DNA from: Alloacidobacterium sp035547425
GTDB taxonomy: Bacteria > Acidobacteriota > Terriglobia > Terriglobales > Acidobacteriaceae
Direction: 5' to 3'
Length of the DNA: 64,000 nucleotides
Assembly (NCBI GenBank): GCA_035547425.1
Contig: DASZUU010000013.1
Span: forward strand, 1 to 64,000
This document shows, piece after piece, positions 19,101-27,462 of the stretch; the stretch's first letter is position 1, and every line of letters begins with the position of its first letter. Position numbers and translations under genes: made by a program. The notes beneath the pieces are model-generated. The model was given only the letters and a program-made list of their open reading frames with translations. It had not been told where the DNA came from and did not search any database.

Positions 19101-19657
19101 ACGGCAGTACCTTTCGCATCGTTATGACGAAGCCCCATGCCCGGTTCGATGAATACGCCATAGACCTTGTGCCCCATGATCGTAACCGGCGCCATATCGG
19201 CGATCGGGAGGTTGTTGAATCCTCCTAATGCCGGTCCACTGAAGCCGCCCCGTGGTGCTTGAGTCAAATCGTTGTGCCTGGGAGATTGGTCATAGATGAT
19301 GCTGATCCAACAATAAGTTTCGGCACAGAACCTATCCTGCGCAGCAGCGTCGGCATATCCGCCGGGATCTGGAACTGGCGAGGCAGTAGCTTCAACAACA
19401 CCAATGTCTAAGGTCTTACCGTCCGATTGACGTAGAACCTGATAGAGCGGGCCGTTATAGTCCGCGTACAATGCGCGTGTTGTGCTATGCGCGGCGACGC
19501 ATGGAGCACCGGCCGCGGCATAGATATCACACGGCCCCTGGGGCCTATGTGGAGGAGCTGTATTTCCAGCAGGAGGCTGTTGCGCCATCATCCACGTAGC
19601 ACTTATGACACTGATCACGAGCGAGAGCCGAAGCATACAACCAATTCTCTTTTTCAT
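16187..19657 (-). CDS. Secreted GH54-type alpha-L-arabinofuranosidase with lamin-tail and beta-repeat C-terminus
   Basis: The protein (1156 residues from ATG 19657) has a signal peptide and then a region closely matching the GH54 catalytic fold. Motifs are P-C-D-I-Y-A-A-A-G-A-P-C-V, A-H-S-T-T-R-A-L-Y, Y-N-G-P-L-Y-Q-V, I-I-Y-D-Q-S and C-C-F-D-Y-G-N-A-E. GH54 enzymes release arabinofuranose from arabinan or arabinoxylan. Past about residue 390 come a NEW3-like domain, a lamin-tail domain (K-I-N-E-F-R-V...F-I-E-L-Y-N-A-G) and a series of short repeats of the form A-G-A-T-N-I-K-V...G-D-x-I. The usual GH54 C-terminal arabinose-binding domain is not recognised. ATG 19657 gives the signal peptide; the frame extends upstream without support. 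It stands alone, divergent from the lyase gene. Confidence 0.82.
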   Translation of the reverse strand: MKKRIGCMLRLSLVISVISATWMMAQQPPAGNTAPPHRPQGPCDIYAAAGAPCVAAHSTTRALYADYNGPLYQVLRQSDGKTLDIGVVEATASPVPDPGGYADAAAQDRFCAETYCWISIIYDQSPRHNDLTQAPRGGFSGPALGGFNNLPIADMAPVTIMGHKVYGVFIEPGMGLRHNDAKGTAVDDQGEGQYWVVNGKHFNSGCCFDYGNAEIDSRDDDNGTMETLYFGNASPWYSGSGQGPWIMTDQENNLVGCVNKDGSKGCPNLPSIPWRFVTAIGKGEPHHWVSMGGNAQKGALSIMFDGSRVNPTYDPMRKQGAILLGNGGDNSDGSQGTFYEGAMTAGGTFPSNATDQLVQANVVAARYDVAPLAISPEGMASASAGVQTFTPASSRNFTITFTNTTGAPAADVSLSIAVPGRQWASVVEGTTETSKTFAQVAPAASVSATFKVTSSSTPSNSDLIGKASWTNSISGRKQVESTVQKVRNAIPVKINEFRVASGPPDNPTNSFIELYNAGSHSVDISNWTLTAHPSHEPVFSEIKIPAGTKLAAHGFYLLGLSNSGLAVPARAGDNVIHVRSTEGMSVGDTIDIGTGSSVETRKISALGTAAGNPTTLWQSLPEEPVITIPPGSTNVPVESVSGFVVGQKIALGYGTTYPVVANTVEKYEIATVTAVGKPGTQAYLAADAPAGATNIKVTALSDISIGDKIRLDIDSKGHGIETVTVTHIGTAASQTNLSAPASAGDTHIHVRRAEGFAVGDKITVGTPASRESVTVTALGTQKPDGTEIDFTPALAKSHVLNEWVVFPGTGLDLSAPLRFDHAANLPFSDRGTGISFQPASAFAHSSNEPVQALGTGITLDKPLTSDHAIHEAVRDAAVKTAGYQDTPTPNQWFGGPEFIARFSQFGRILNVEEGSMALRDASGVIADSLNYGGLVDPWLAEGNQAASGARLSGCYAPAPGSVFNPWSTVVAPVAVNTSTGRSPDGADTDSNCTDFRTQAVATLSAPSAAGATNIKVASTEGFRPGQRVHIDEGANLETAVIATVGTAGATTARTSIRAGATVLPVTSVTGFSRGQTITIDDGANSETAVISSIRTHGNTIITVAAPLTHGHAANTQISGSGISLTAPLSQAHADGALVFDSTPTPGAPNQYRRGDH

Positions 19658-19968
19658 TTCAATCCCTGATTTGCTGCCGCGAAATATTTTCCGAAAGCCT
19701 CCTTTTTCGAGGCCCATATTATTAAATTTGTCCGTCGGGAATACGTATACCACCTGAAGTCAAACTTGGCATATTCCCTTCCAGTTTGATCAGGATGTTG
19801 CCAGCGGTTGCATCAACGTAAATGGCTGTCCCTGAAGGCGAGACTATATGCGGAACAACAGCTCGATTCTTCATCGCAGGACCATTCTTCATCGATCTGT
19901 GAGATTAGACTTCAGGTATCCGTTTTCCGCATCGCTTTAGCGGAACAGACCTGCATTGCGGAGTGGTG

Positions 19969-21150
19969 ATGACTGTTTCTCGTAGAGCATTTTGCGCTGC
20001 GCTGGGTGCAATGGCAGCAGCAGCAACTCAAAAGATGTGGGCTGCTGAAGATCCATCGGCCTACAAGCTAGTGGCTGAGACAGATCGGCAAAGAATACTG
20101 GATGCCGCCCGGAAATATCTTCCAATGGAACCTCTGACGATTACAGCATTTCATGCTGCTGACAGTCCGGGCGGCATCCATGACTTCTACTCACAGGCAG
20201 ATTATTTTTGGCCCGACCCTAAGAACCCGAATGGCCCTTATATCAACAGAGACGGTCAAAGCAATCCACAAAACTTTAACGAACATCGCCGAGTCATGAT
20301 TGATCTCTCGATGAGGATGCCTGCTTTGACGGCTGCGTGGCTTCTAACAAAAAATTCCCACTACGCCAAAAGAGCAGGTGATTATTTGCGCGCATGGTTT
20401 GTTTCGGCAGCTACACGCATGAACCCAAACCTGGAATTTTCTCAAGGAGTTCACGGCGTTTCGACCGGACGGAGCTATGGCATCATCGATACGCTTCATC
20501 TTGTGGAAGTCGCGCGAGCCGCAAGCTTTCTTGATGCACAGGCGCTTTCTTCAAAAGAAATGCAAGGTGTAAAAGAATGGTTTCGCGAGTATCTCCACTG
20601 GATGAAGACGAGCGAGAAGGGCAAGCAGGAGCGTGCCGCCATGAATAATCACGCAACCTGCTGGGCTCTGCAAGCTTCCGAATTTGCCCGGCTGGCTGGA
20701 GACGAAGAAACACGAAGCGAGGTCCACGCCTGGTTTACGGATACATTATTGACAAATCAGCTCGCAACAGATGGCTCTTTCCCAAAGGAGCTGGCGCGAA
20801 CAAAACCTTACAGCTACTCCATTTTCAACTTTGATGTTATGGCTGGACTGGCACAGTCAATGAAAGGCTCTGGAATCGATTTGACTACTTATGCCCTTCC
20901 AGATGGGCGCGGCCTTTGTAAGGCAGCGGAATTTCTCTATCCCTATCTCAAAGACAAGTCCAAATGGCCCTATAAGAAAGATGTGGAACACTTCGATGCT
21001 CTTCCTGTGAGGTCGCCGGGACTGCTTTTTTCCGGTATCGCCTGTCGCCGAGAGGAATACATCGCATTGTGGAAGAGGCTGAATCCCGATCCGACGGATA
21101 GAGAGATCATCCGTAACTATCCAATTCGCCAGCCGTTGTTGTGGGTCTAA
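19969..21150 (+). CDS. Tat-exported alginate-lyase-family protein (PL5-like fold)
   Basis: The 393-residue protein begins with a twin-arginine signal (S-R-R-A-F-C-A-A-L-G-A-M-A-A-A) ending near W-A-A-E. The remainder resembles the alpha/alpha-barrel alginate lyase family: Y-F-W-P-D-P-K-N-P-N-G-P-Y-I, the catalytic-type N-N-H segment in A-A-M-N-N-H-A-T-C-W, and E-L-A-R-T-K-P-Y-S-Y-S. Members cleave uronate-containing polysaccharides by beta-elimination, but many family members act on other glycans, so the substrate is uncertain. GCGGAG precedes ATG 19969 by a few bases. It heads a group of genes on the + strand: lyase, oxidoreductase, PmoA-like protein. Confidence 0.8.
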   Translation: MTVSRRAFCAALGAMAAAATQKMWAAEDPSAYKLVAETDRQRILDAARKYLPMEPLTITAFHAADSPGGIHDFYSQADYFWPDPKNPNGPYINRDGQSNPQNFNEHRRVMIDLSMRMPALTAAWLLTKNSHYAKRAGDYLRAWFVSAATRMNPNLEFSQGVHGVSTGRSYGIIDTLHLVEVARAASFLDAQALSSKEMQGVKEWFREYLHWMKTSEKGKQERAAMNNHATCWALQASEFARLAGDEETRSEVHAWFTDTLLTNQLATDGSFPKELARTKPYSYSIFNFDVMAGLAQSMKGSGIDLTTYALPDGRGLCKAAEFLYPYLKDKSKWPYKKDVEHFDALPVRSPGLLFSGIACRREEYIALWKRLNPDPTDREIIRNYPIRQPLLWV

Positions 21151-21347
21151 GTTAAGCCTTAGAAAGGCTGCCTGAAACTGCGAAGCGCCGGTTCGTCACG
21201 TATGCCGCAAAGAGATCGAGGCCCGGTTCGATCTCGCTAGTGGTCAGACCACTTTGAGGATATAATTTCGCGTGACGCCGATATGCGCAGCATTCAGCTG
21301 AGCACCATCGATACCTGTTCACCAACAATAGCAAACAGAGGTGGCAA

Positions 21348-22709
21348 GTGACATTCGAGGACAGCAATCGCAGAGACTTTCTGAAAATCAGCAGTGCCGC
21401 CCTGGCAGGAACGGCACTCTCATGGAGCGCAAAAAGCTACGCGCGAGTTATTGGGGCGAACGATCGAGTTGGTGTCGGTGTAGTAGGTTGCGGCGACCGC
21501 ATGAAACAGGCCTTGATTCCTGCGTTTCAGCAGCATGCAAAAGAAATGAACTTCGAGTTCATCGCTGTTTCCGATATCTGGAACAGGCGAAGAGAAGAGG
21601 GCGCCGCATATATCCAGAAAGTATGTGGCTGCAATTCCATCGCTCAAGCGCGCAACAATGATGAGCTATATGCTCGCAAGGATATAGATGCCGTATTGAT
21701 TGCAACTGCGGATTTTCAACACGCGCTTCACGGAGTAGAAGCAGTAAAGGCAGGGCGCGATGCGTATGTCGAAAAACCAACGGCGCACACCATGGCAGAT
21801 GCGAAGGCATTTCGCAATGCGGTGCGAGAAACAAACAAGATTGTGCAGGTAGGCACACAGCGCCGCAGTACGCCTAGTTATCAAAAGGCAGCCGAATATA
21901 TCAAGTCCGGCAAATTTGGTGACATTGTGATGGTGGAAATGACGTGGAACGTCAATCAGCCCGGACGCTGGCGGCGGCCTGACGTTGTGCCTCTGTTGAA
22001 GGAAGAAGATACGGACTGGAAGCGCTATTTGATGAATCGTCCTTACGAGCCATTCGATGCGCGGAAATATCTGGAGTTTCGCCTCTTCTGGCCATATTCT
22101 TCCGGCATTCCCGATCAATGGCTAGTCCATCAGATCGATACAGTGCACTGGTTCAGCGGGTATCCGCACCCACGCAGTGTGGTGGCGAACGGCGGTATTT
22201 ATGCGTGGAAGGATGGACGCAAGAATTGGGACACCATGACCGCAGTCTTCGATTACGGTCCGCTCGATGATCCCTCCAAGGGCTTCCAGGTTCTCTATAC
22301 GTCGCGTCAGACAAATTCAGCCGGAGGCGTAAAGGAGCTCTACTATTCCGTAGGTGGAACGCTCGACATGGATACGCAGCGCGTGACTCCTGAAGGAGGC
22401 TTGCAGGCAAAAGCTGCGGCTGAGATGGGCATGAAGGCAAATTTGCTGGAGAGTTTCTCGCTAGGTGACAATTCAACCAAGGTGGAGACATCAGCAGACA
22501 CGCATGCCGACCCCATGACTTCGGCAAATATGCGGAATTGGATGGAGTGTGTCCGGTCACGGAAGACGCCAAACGCGAGTATCGATGCGGGCTATAGCCA
22601 TTCTGTGGCTCTCTGCATGAATGTTGCGGCCATTCAGACCGGAGAAAAGGTCACCTTCGATGACCGTACCGAGCAGGTGATGGTTGGAGGCAAACCCTAT
22701 GCGGGCTAA
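21348..22709 (+). CDS. Tat-exported Gfo/Idh/MocA-family oxidoreductase
   Basis: The 453-residue protein starts with a twin-arginine signal (N-R-R-D-F-L-K-I-S-S-A-A-L-A-G). A Rossmann NAD(P)-binding motif V-G-V-G-V-V-G-C-G-D follows, then the family motif Y-V-E-K-P near residue 143. Such enzymes oxidise or reduce sugars and inositols with a tightly bound nicotinamide cofactor, consistent with folded export by Tat. The start is GTG 21348 with AGAGG about six bases upstream. The stop overlaps the start region of the next gene (PmoA-like) by 11 bases, which indicates an operon. The substrate is not evident. Confidence 0.88.
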   Translation: MTFEDSNRRDFLKISSAALAGTALSWSAKSYARVIGANDRVGVGVVGCGDRMKQALIPAFQQHAKEMNFEFIAVSDIWNRRREEGAAYIQKVCGCNSIAQARNNDELYARKDIDAVLIATADFQHALHGVEAVKAGRDAYVEKPTAHTMADAKAFRNAVRETNKIVQVGTQRRSTPSYQKAAEYIKSGKFGDIVMVEMTWNVNQPGRWRRPDVVPLLKEEDTDWKRYLMNRPYEPFDARKYLEFRLFWPYSSGIPDQWLVHQIDTVHWFSGYPHPRSVVANGGIYAWKDGRKNWDTMTAVFDYGPLDDPSKGFQVLYTSRQTNSAGGVKELYYSVGGTLDMDTQRVTPEGGLQAKAAAEMGMKANLLESFSLGDNSTKVETSADTHADPMTSANMRNWMECVRSRKTPNASIDAGYSHSVALCMNVAAIQTGEKVTFDDRTEQVMVGGKPYAG

Positions 22710-23766
22710 GAAGGCCGCGATTATTTTAGGCCTGCTGATGACGTTCACCGGAAATGCGAAATCTGTACACGCTCAACAAGCAAAGAAGGGAGTGCGGGTA
22801 ATACCGAACGAAGCACAACGGCGCGTCGATATCACCATCGATGGCCAGCCGTTTACTGCATATGTATGGCCTGCCTCACTCAAGAAGCCGGTGCTTTTTC
22901 CGCTTATCGCTCCCGGCGGAATAGAAGTAACGCGCGGTTACCCGCTTGCTCCTCATGCTGGTGAGCGCGTCGATCATCCTCACCACGCAGGCATGTGGTT
23001 CAACTATGGAAACGTCAATGGCTTCGACTTTTGGAATAACTCCGATGCGATCAAGCCAGAGAACCGCAACAAGATGGGCTCGATTTATCAGGAAAAAATT
23101 ATTTCCGCCAAAAGCGGCCTGGATCGTGGAGAGCTTGTCGTAGAGTCACTGTGGATCAGCGGTACGGGTGAGAAGCTTTTCGATGACACCACCCGGTACA
23201 TATTTTCAATGCGCGGAGACGCGCGCGCCATTGACCAGATCACGACATTGAAGGCGCTTGATCATGTTGTTTTCCATGATGACAAAGAGGGGTTGCTCGG
23301 TATTCGTGTAGAGAGCTGGCTGGAATCGCCAACTGAAAAGGGTGGTGAATTCACTGACGCGAACGGAAATGTCACCAAAGTCGCGAATGCAGGTTCTTCC
23401 GGCGCAAGCGGTGTTTATTTGACCAGCGAAGGAAAGCGCGGCGATCAGGCTTGGGGAACACGTGGACGCTGGTGCACACTGACAGGCTCCAAAGACAACA
23501 AGATGGTCACCATTGCTATCATCGATCATCCCGAAAACCCGGGATATCCGACCTACTGGCATGCGCGTGGATACGGATTATTTGCGGCCAATCCATTAGG
23601 AAGAAAAATCTTTGACCCAAACCAGCCTGCGTTGAATTACAGCGTGGAAAAGGGGCAAACTGTGACCTTCAGATATAGGGTGCTTTTGTATCCGCGCTCT
23701 GTAACGCCAGGCGAAATGAACCGCGAAGCCGATGCGTTTGCGCTGCATGACGACGGTAAGAAATAA
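22699..23766 (+). CDS. Secreted PmoA-like (DUF6807) protein
   Basis: The 355-residue protein has a signal peptide (A-A-I-I-L-G-L-L-M-T-F-T-G-N-A) and the conserved blocks R-V-D-H-P-H-H-A-G-M-W, G-F-D-F-W and I-I-D-H-P-E-N-P-G-Y-P. These are found in the family named after 'methane oxygenase PmoA', a name that is misleading. Related proteins are usually secreted and linked to sugar oxidoreductases; the biochemical role is unsettled. ATG 22699 has GGAGG eight bases upstream and overlaps the end of the oxidoreductase gene, so the two are translationally linked. Confidence 0.82.
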   Translation: MRAKKAAIILGLLMTFTGNAKSVHAQQAKKGVRVIPNEAQRRVDITIDGQPFTAYVWPASLKKPVLFPLIAPGGIEVTRGYPLAPHAGERVDHPHHAGMWFNYGNVNGFDFWNNSDAIKPENRNKMGSIYQEKIISAKSGLDRGELVVESLWISGTGEKLFDDTTRYIFSMRGDARAIDQITTLKALDHVVFHDDKEGLLGIRVESWLESPTEKGGEFTDANGNVTKVANAGSSGASGVYLTSEGKRGDQAWGTRGRWCTLTGSKDNKMVTIAIIDHPENPGYPTYWHARGYGLFAANPLGRKIFDPNQPALNYSVEKGQTVTFRYRVLLYPRSVTPGEMNREADAFALHDDGKK

Positions 23767-23769
23767 AGT

Positions 23770-25683
23770 TTAATGCTGCATGGACTCGTTCAGATCCATG
23801 AGGCCTAATAACGCGCCCCAATGATAGAAACGATCACTGTTGCTTACATCATCGCCGTTGCCGGTGGCTCCATTGTAGTTCTCGTGAACGTGGCCATTGG
23901 CACGCCAATCCTGTAGGAACAGATCAAGCGATTTTTGCGAAAGCTCATGCCTGGCCTGATCGATTTTTGGCTGTGGGTAATTTCGCAGCCCCAGATAAAC
24001 CAGATAATTCATCGGTCCCCAGATGCGTCCGCGCCAATAGTTCTGGTCGTGGAAAGCGGGATCATTTCTTGCGATAGATGGAATTACCCATTGTCCCCAG
24101 AACTCCTGCGGATTGAGCAGATGTTCGTTTACCATGCGCAAAGCCTGCTCAGTCGTCGCCGCTTTTGCCAGAAGTGGATAGAAGTTTGTCGGCGAGAGTC
24201 GATGGCTGAATTTGCCCGTACGCAAATCCTTATTGAGAAAGATGCCGGTATTGTTATCCCACAAGGTGCCCAAAGAAGCGCGATATTTCGCGGCACGATC
24301 ACGCAACTCCTTGCTTTCGGCAGTTTTCCCCAAAATATCTGCGATTTGCGCCAACGCGTCGCTGTCAGCGATATACATCCCCATCAGGCCGACGTCGGCA
24401 AATTCAAGCTGATGCGTTTTCTCATCGTAGGCTGCGTCATCATACATCGGGCTATTGTCGAGTCCTGATTCAAGAATAGCGCCCTCACGGGTACCGCGGC
24501 TGTTATCGTCGAGATTTTCAGGCTGGTTTTCGCCATCAGAACCCCATACGAGATAGCCTTGACGATCGCGGTGCTCTGACCACCAACGATTCCACGTAAG
24601 AAGCGCCGGGAATGTATCCGCCAAGAGCCAGCGATCATGAAACTTGTTATATAAACCCAATAGGGTGATGGCTCCGACCGGAGGCTCCGAACGGTCTTCG
24701 CTTTTCCACCCGCCGCCGCGCGCGTAATTCGGCACGAATCCCTGAGCCGTTGCCTCGCGGCAGATTTCAATGGCATTCGCATAAGCCAGATCACGGTCGC
24801 CAACTGCTGCTAACGTGGCAGCGAAAAACGTATCCCAGTCGAAGAGTACATAGCCTCCCCATCCAACACTCCAGATTCGACTGACAGGTGAGATGACGCG
24901 ATGGCCATGCGGTTCGTAAATCGTGTCCCATCCAATTACGGTCTGGATGGCGTCCGCTACCGAGGCGCGATCTCCGAATACGGCAACAGACTTTTCGTAG
25001 GCGCGTTCCTCTCGCTCCAATAGCGTTTGTACATTAGCGACGGTTCGCGATCTGCCGGTACTTATAGCTAAAGGCTGCGTCAAATCAGCAGAAAAATAGT
25101 TTCCAGATACAGGCACGCTTACATCACGAGTATCTTTTCCCGACATGTAGACGGGAATATTTCGGCTTAAAAGCAGTGCTTCCAAATGGTCTTCATGTTT
25201 TAGGACTTCTCCCGGCTGATTCCAGAGCATTGCCAGAGTGATGACCACTTCGGCGGGCAAATGAGTGTGTTCAGGTGAAGAAAGAGGTGTGATCAGCATT
25301 ACGAGGTCCTCTTTATCGTGCGCGCTTTGAATGCGGATTTCGTGACCGCGCCACTGCAATCTCAAATCGGTATAGCTTCCGTTATAAGAGTGCGGGCCTG
25401 GAATAACGCGCTCGTCTTCTTTTCCCTGGCGACCGATCAATGCGGCGGAAAGAAAGCTGTCAGAGCCTTCGGTAGTCTGATGCTTGATTCCAATTTGAAT
25501 AGCAAGCCCTTCAGGAAGCAACACCTGCGTCATAACGCTGTGTGTATCCCAGGTGTTCCATCCACGCGCCAGCCGTCTCTGCAATTGTGAATACTCAGCC
25601 GAACGCGATTGCGAAAATGCCGGCCCAATCAATAGGCTCCAGAGCCAAAGAACACATGAAAATCGCAGGCGCGAAATTTGCAT
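23770..25683 (-). CDS. Secreted GH63/GH37-like glycoside hydrolase
   Basis: The 637-residue protein has a signal peptide (C-V-L-W-L-W-S-L-L-I-G-P-A-F-S) and a C-terminal (alpha/alpha)6-barrel region. Motifs shared by the GH63 glucosidase and GH37 trehalase clans are G-G-Y-V-L-F-D-W-D-T-F-F (about 275-287), L-D-N-S-P-M-Y-D-D, and Y-W-R-G-R-I-W-G-P-M-N-Y-L. An N-terminal beta-sandwich of about 240 residues precedes it. It probably removes alpha-linked glucose or mannose from oligosaccharides outside the cytoplasm; the exact linkage is unknown. It converges with the PmoA-like gene (three bases apart) and lies 45 bases downstream of the TPR gene on the same strand. Confidence 0.8.
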   Translation of the reverse strand: MQISRLRFSCVLWLWSLLIGPAFSQSRSAEYSQLQRRLARGWNTWDTHSVMTQVLLPEGLAIQIGIKHQTTEGSDSFLSAALIGRQGKEDERVIPGPHSYNGSYTDLRLQWRGHEIRIQSAHDKEDLVMLITPLSSPEHTHLPAEVVITLAMLWNQPGEVLKHEDHLEALLLSRNIPVYMSGKDTRDVSVPVSGNYFSADLTQPLAISTGRSRTVANVQTLLEREERAYEKSVAVFGDRASVADAIQTVIGWDTIYEPHGHRVISPVSRIWSVGWGGYVLFDWDTFFAATLAAVGDRDLAYANAIEICREATAQGFVPNYARGGGWKSEDRSEPPVGAITLLGLYNKFHDRWLLADTFPALLTWNRWWSEHRDRQGYLVWGSDGENQPENLDDNSRGTREGAILESGLDNSPMYDDAAYDEKTHQLEFADVGLMGMYIADSDALAQIADILGKTAESKELRDRAAKYRASLGTLWDNNTGIFLNKDLRTGKFSHRLSPTNFYPLLAKAATTEQALRMVNEHLLNPQEFWGQWVIPSIARNDPAFHDQNYWRGRIWGPMNYLVYLGLRNYPQPKIDQARHELSQKSLDLFLQDWRANGHVHENYNGATGNGDDVSNSDRFYHWGALLGLMDLNESMQH

Positions 25684-25728
25684 GTGGGGAGTGTATACCG
25701 TTAGCCGTTCATCGAGAATGATCAGCAG

Positions 25729-27207
25729 TTATTTCGCTGCGGGCGGCGCTACTTCCACCAGTCTGAAATGCTTCTGCTCTGTCTCTTTCTGTCGTGAAGC
25801 TTGCTTCAGATCGGTGAGCTGCTTCACCCATTGCTGCATCTCGCGTTGACCATCGGGTCCGGAATGCCGAAGCGCGATAATCAGGTGGTAGATCGCGCTT
25901 TGATCCGCAGGAGAATACTTTAAAGAAGCGCGGCTCTGTTCGATTGCCAGATTGTATTGCCCGGAACGTATGTAAATATCGGCGAGTAAATCTCTGGCTC
26001 CCACCATGTCCGGCTTCAGTTTCAGCGCTGCTTTGGCTGCCGCGATGGCCTCATTGGAGACAGCATTGTCTGTCGCCGAGCTTCGTTCTGAAAGTAACTT
26101 AGCCAGCATGAAGTGCAGTTGCGGGCTTTCAGGATGCGCTTTCAATTGTGAACGCGTCTGCTGCAGAGCTTGATCCACATTATTCTTTGCTATTTCGGTC
26201 AGATCGATTCCATATGCACTCAAGCTTTGTGTGGAATCTAATTTTTCCGCTTGCTTGAAGTCGGCCTCAGCCTGATCGAATTTGGAAAGCTGTGCATACA
26301 GCAGGCCGCGTGCGATATAGAGCGAAGGATCATCTGAAATGTGCTTCAAGCCTGCGTCCAGCATATCGATTCCAACCTGGAATGACTCATGGTCGAGGCA
26401 GAGCGTGGCGAAGGAGACATAGTAGCTTGCGGTGGATGGGCTCACTACGATTGCCTGCCGAAGAAGCTCGACTGCCTTCGGCGTATTGCCTGCTCCCTCA
26501 TAAGCTTCCGAGGCCAAGCTCAAAATGTCGGCATCCTGCGAAGTTGATGCGAGCAGGGGCTCAAGGATTTTAAGAGCGTCGGTGTAACGTTGAGCCTCTA
26601 CCTGTGCTATCGCCAGATCGTATTTTGTATCTGTGCTTTCCGGATGCAGCGCCATAAGCCGTTCGAATACAGGAATTGCTTTTTCCGGCTGCCTGGCCTG
26701 CATGAGGCAATAGCCGTAAGATTCGAGCGACCCCGAATGATTTTGTATCGCATCGGCGCTTGCTAAAAAATGTTCGTTTGCGGTCTCGCAATTCCCTTGC
26801 TTCGTTTCCAGTAAAGCCAGCATTTCGTGTGCAGTTGCGTCTCCGGGATCGGCGCTCAAAATCTCTTTCAAGGCCGGAATAGCTCGCTTGTCCTGCAGTT
26901 CATAAAGAATTTCAACTTTGCCTTTTAACGCCGCAGCGTATTTCGGCGACAAAGCGAGTGCCTTATCAAAAGCAGCCAATGCGCTTTGCTTATTTCCTTC
27001 CATGGAGAGGACGATTCCCTCTAATGTCCAAAGCCGAAAATCCCTTGGGCTGTCATGCAATGCGGATCGCGTAGCATCGAGCGCCCGGCTGTATTGCTGT
27101 GCGCGAATCAAGGATTCGATCATGGCAACGGATGGCTTGCTCTCCTGCCCGGGAACGGAAAGAGATATCCATGCGGCCAAAAGCGCGATCCGGCTTCTAC
27201 GAAACAT
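25729..27207 (-). CDS. Secreted tetratricopeptide-repeat protein
   Basis: The 492-residue protein has a short N-terminal signal-like segment (I-A-L-L-A-A-W-I-S-L-S-V-P-G) and then roughly ten tandem TPR units through most of its length, such as A-L-A-A-F-D-K-A-L-A-L-S-P-K-Y-A-A-A-L. TPR proteins hold protein partners; no catalytic motif is present. It is followed by the GH63/GH37-like gene 45 bases downstream, suggesting co-transcription. The partner is unknown. Confidence 0.8.
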   Translation of the reverse strand: MFRRSRIALLAAWISLSVPGQESKPSVAMIESLIRAQQYSRALDATRSALHDSPRDFRLWTLEGIVLSMEGNKQSALAAFDKALALSPKYAAALKGKVEILYELQDKRAIPALKEILSADPGDATAHEMLALLETKQGNCETANEHFLASADAIQNHSGSLESYGYCLMQARQPEKAIPVFERLMALHPESTDTKYDLAIAQVEAQRYTDALKILEPLLASTSQDADILSLASEAYEGAGNTPKAVELLRQAIVVSPSTASYYVSFATLCLDHESFQVGIDMLDAGLKHISDDPSLYIARGLLYAQLSKFDQAEADFKQAEKLDSTQSLSAYGIDLTEIAKNNVDQALQQTRSQLKAHPESPQLHFMLAKLLSERSSATDNAVSNEAIAAAKAALKLKPDMVGARDLLADIYIRSGQYNLAIEQSRASLKYSPADQSAIYHLIIALRHSGPDGQREMQQWVKQLTDLKQASRQKETEQKHFRLVEVAPPAAK

Positions 27208-27462
27208 AGGGAAAAGTGTAAACCGGATGAATGCGAAGCGTCCCTGAGAAACTTACCGCACTAGAGGGCGGCTTCTTTCCTCGGCAAACAATAGCTTGAC
27301 CACAGAAATGTGTTAAGAAAATCGATTTTGGTATATAGTGGCGGGCGACGGTTTGAAACAAAATAGAATGCTCGCTACGCAATCCAAAAGAACAGAACCG
27401 CAGATTTAAGTAATCGTTTTCTAAAGAAGGATGAGAGTAAGAGACGTATTCAGGAGACACAG

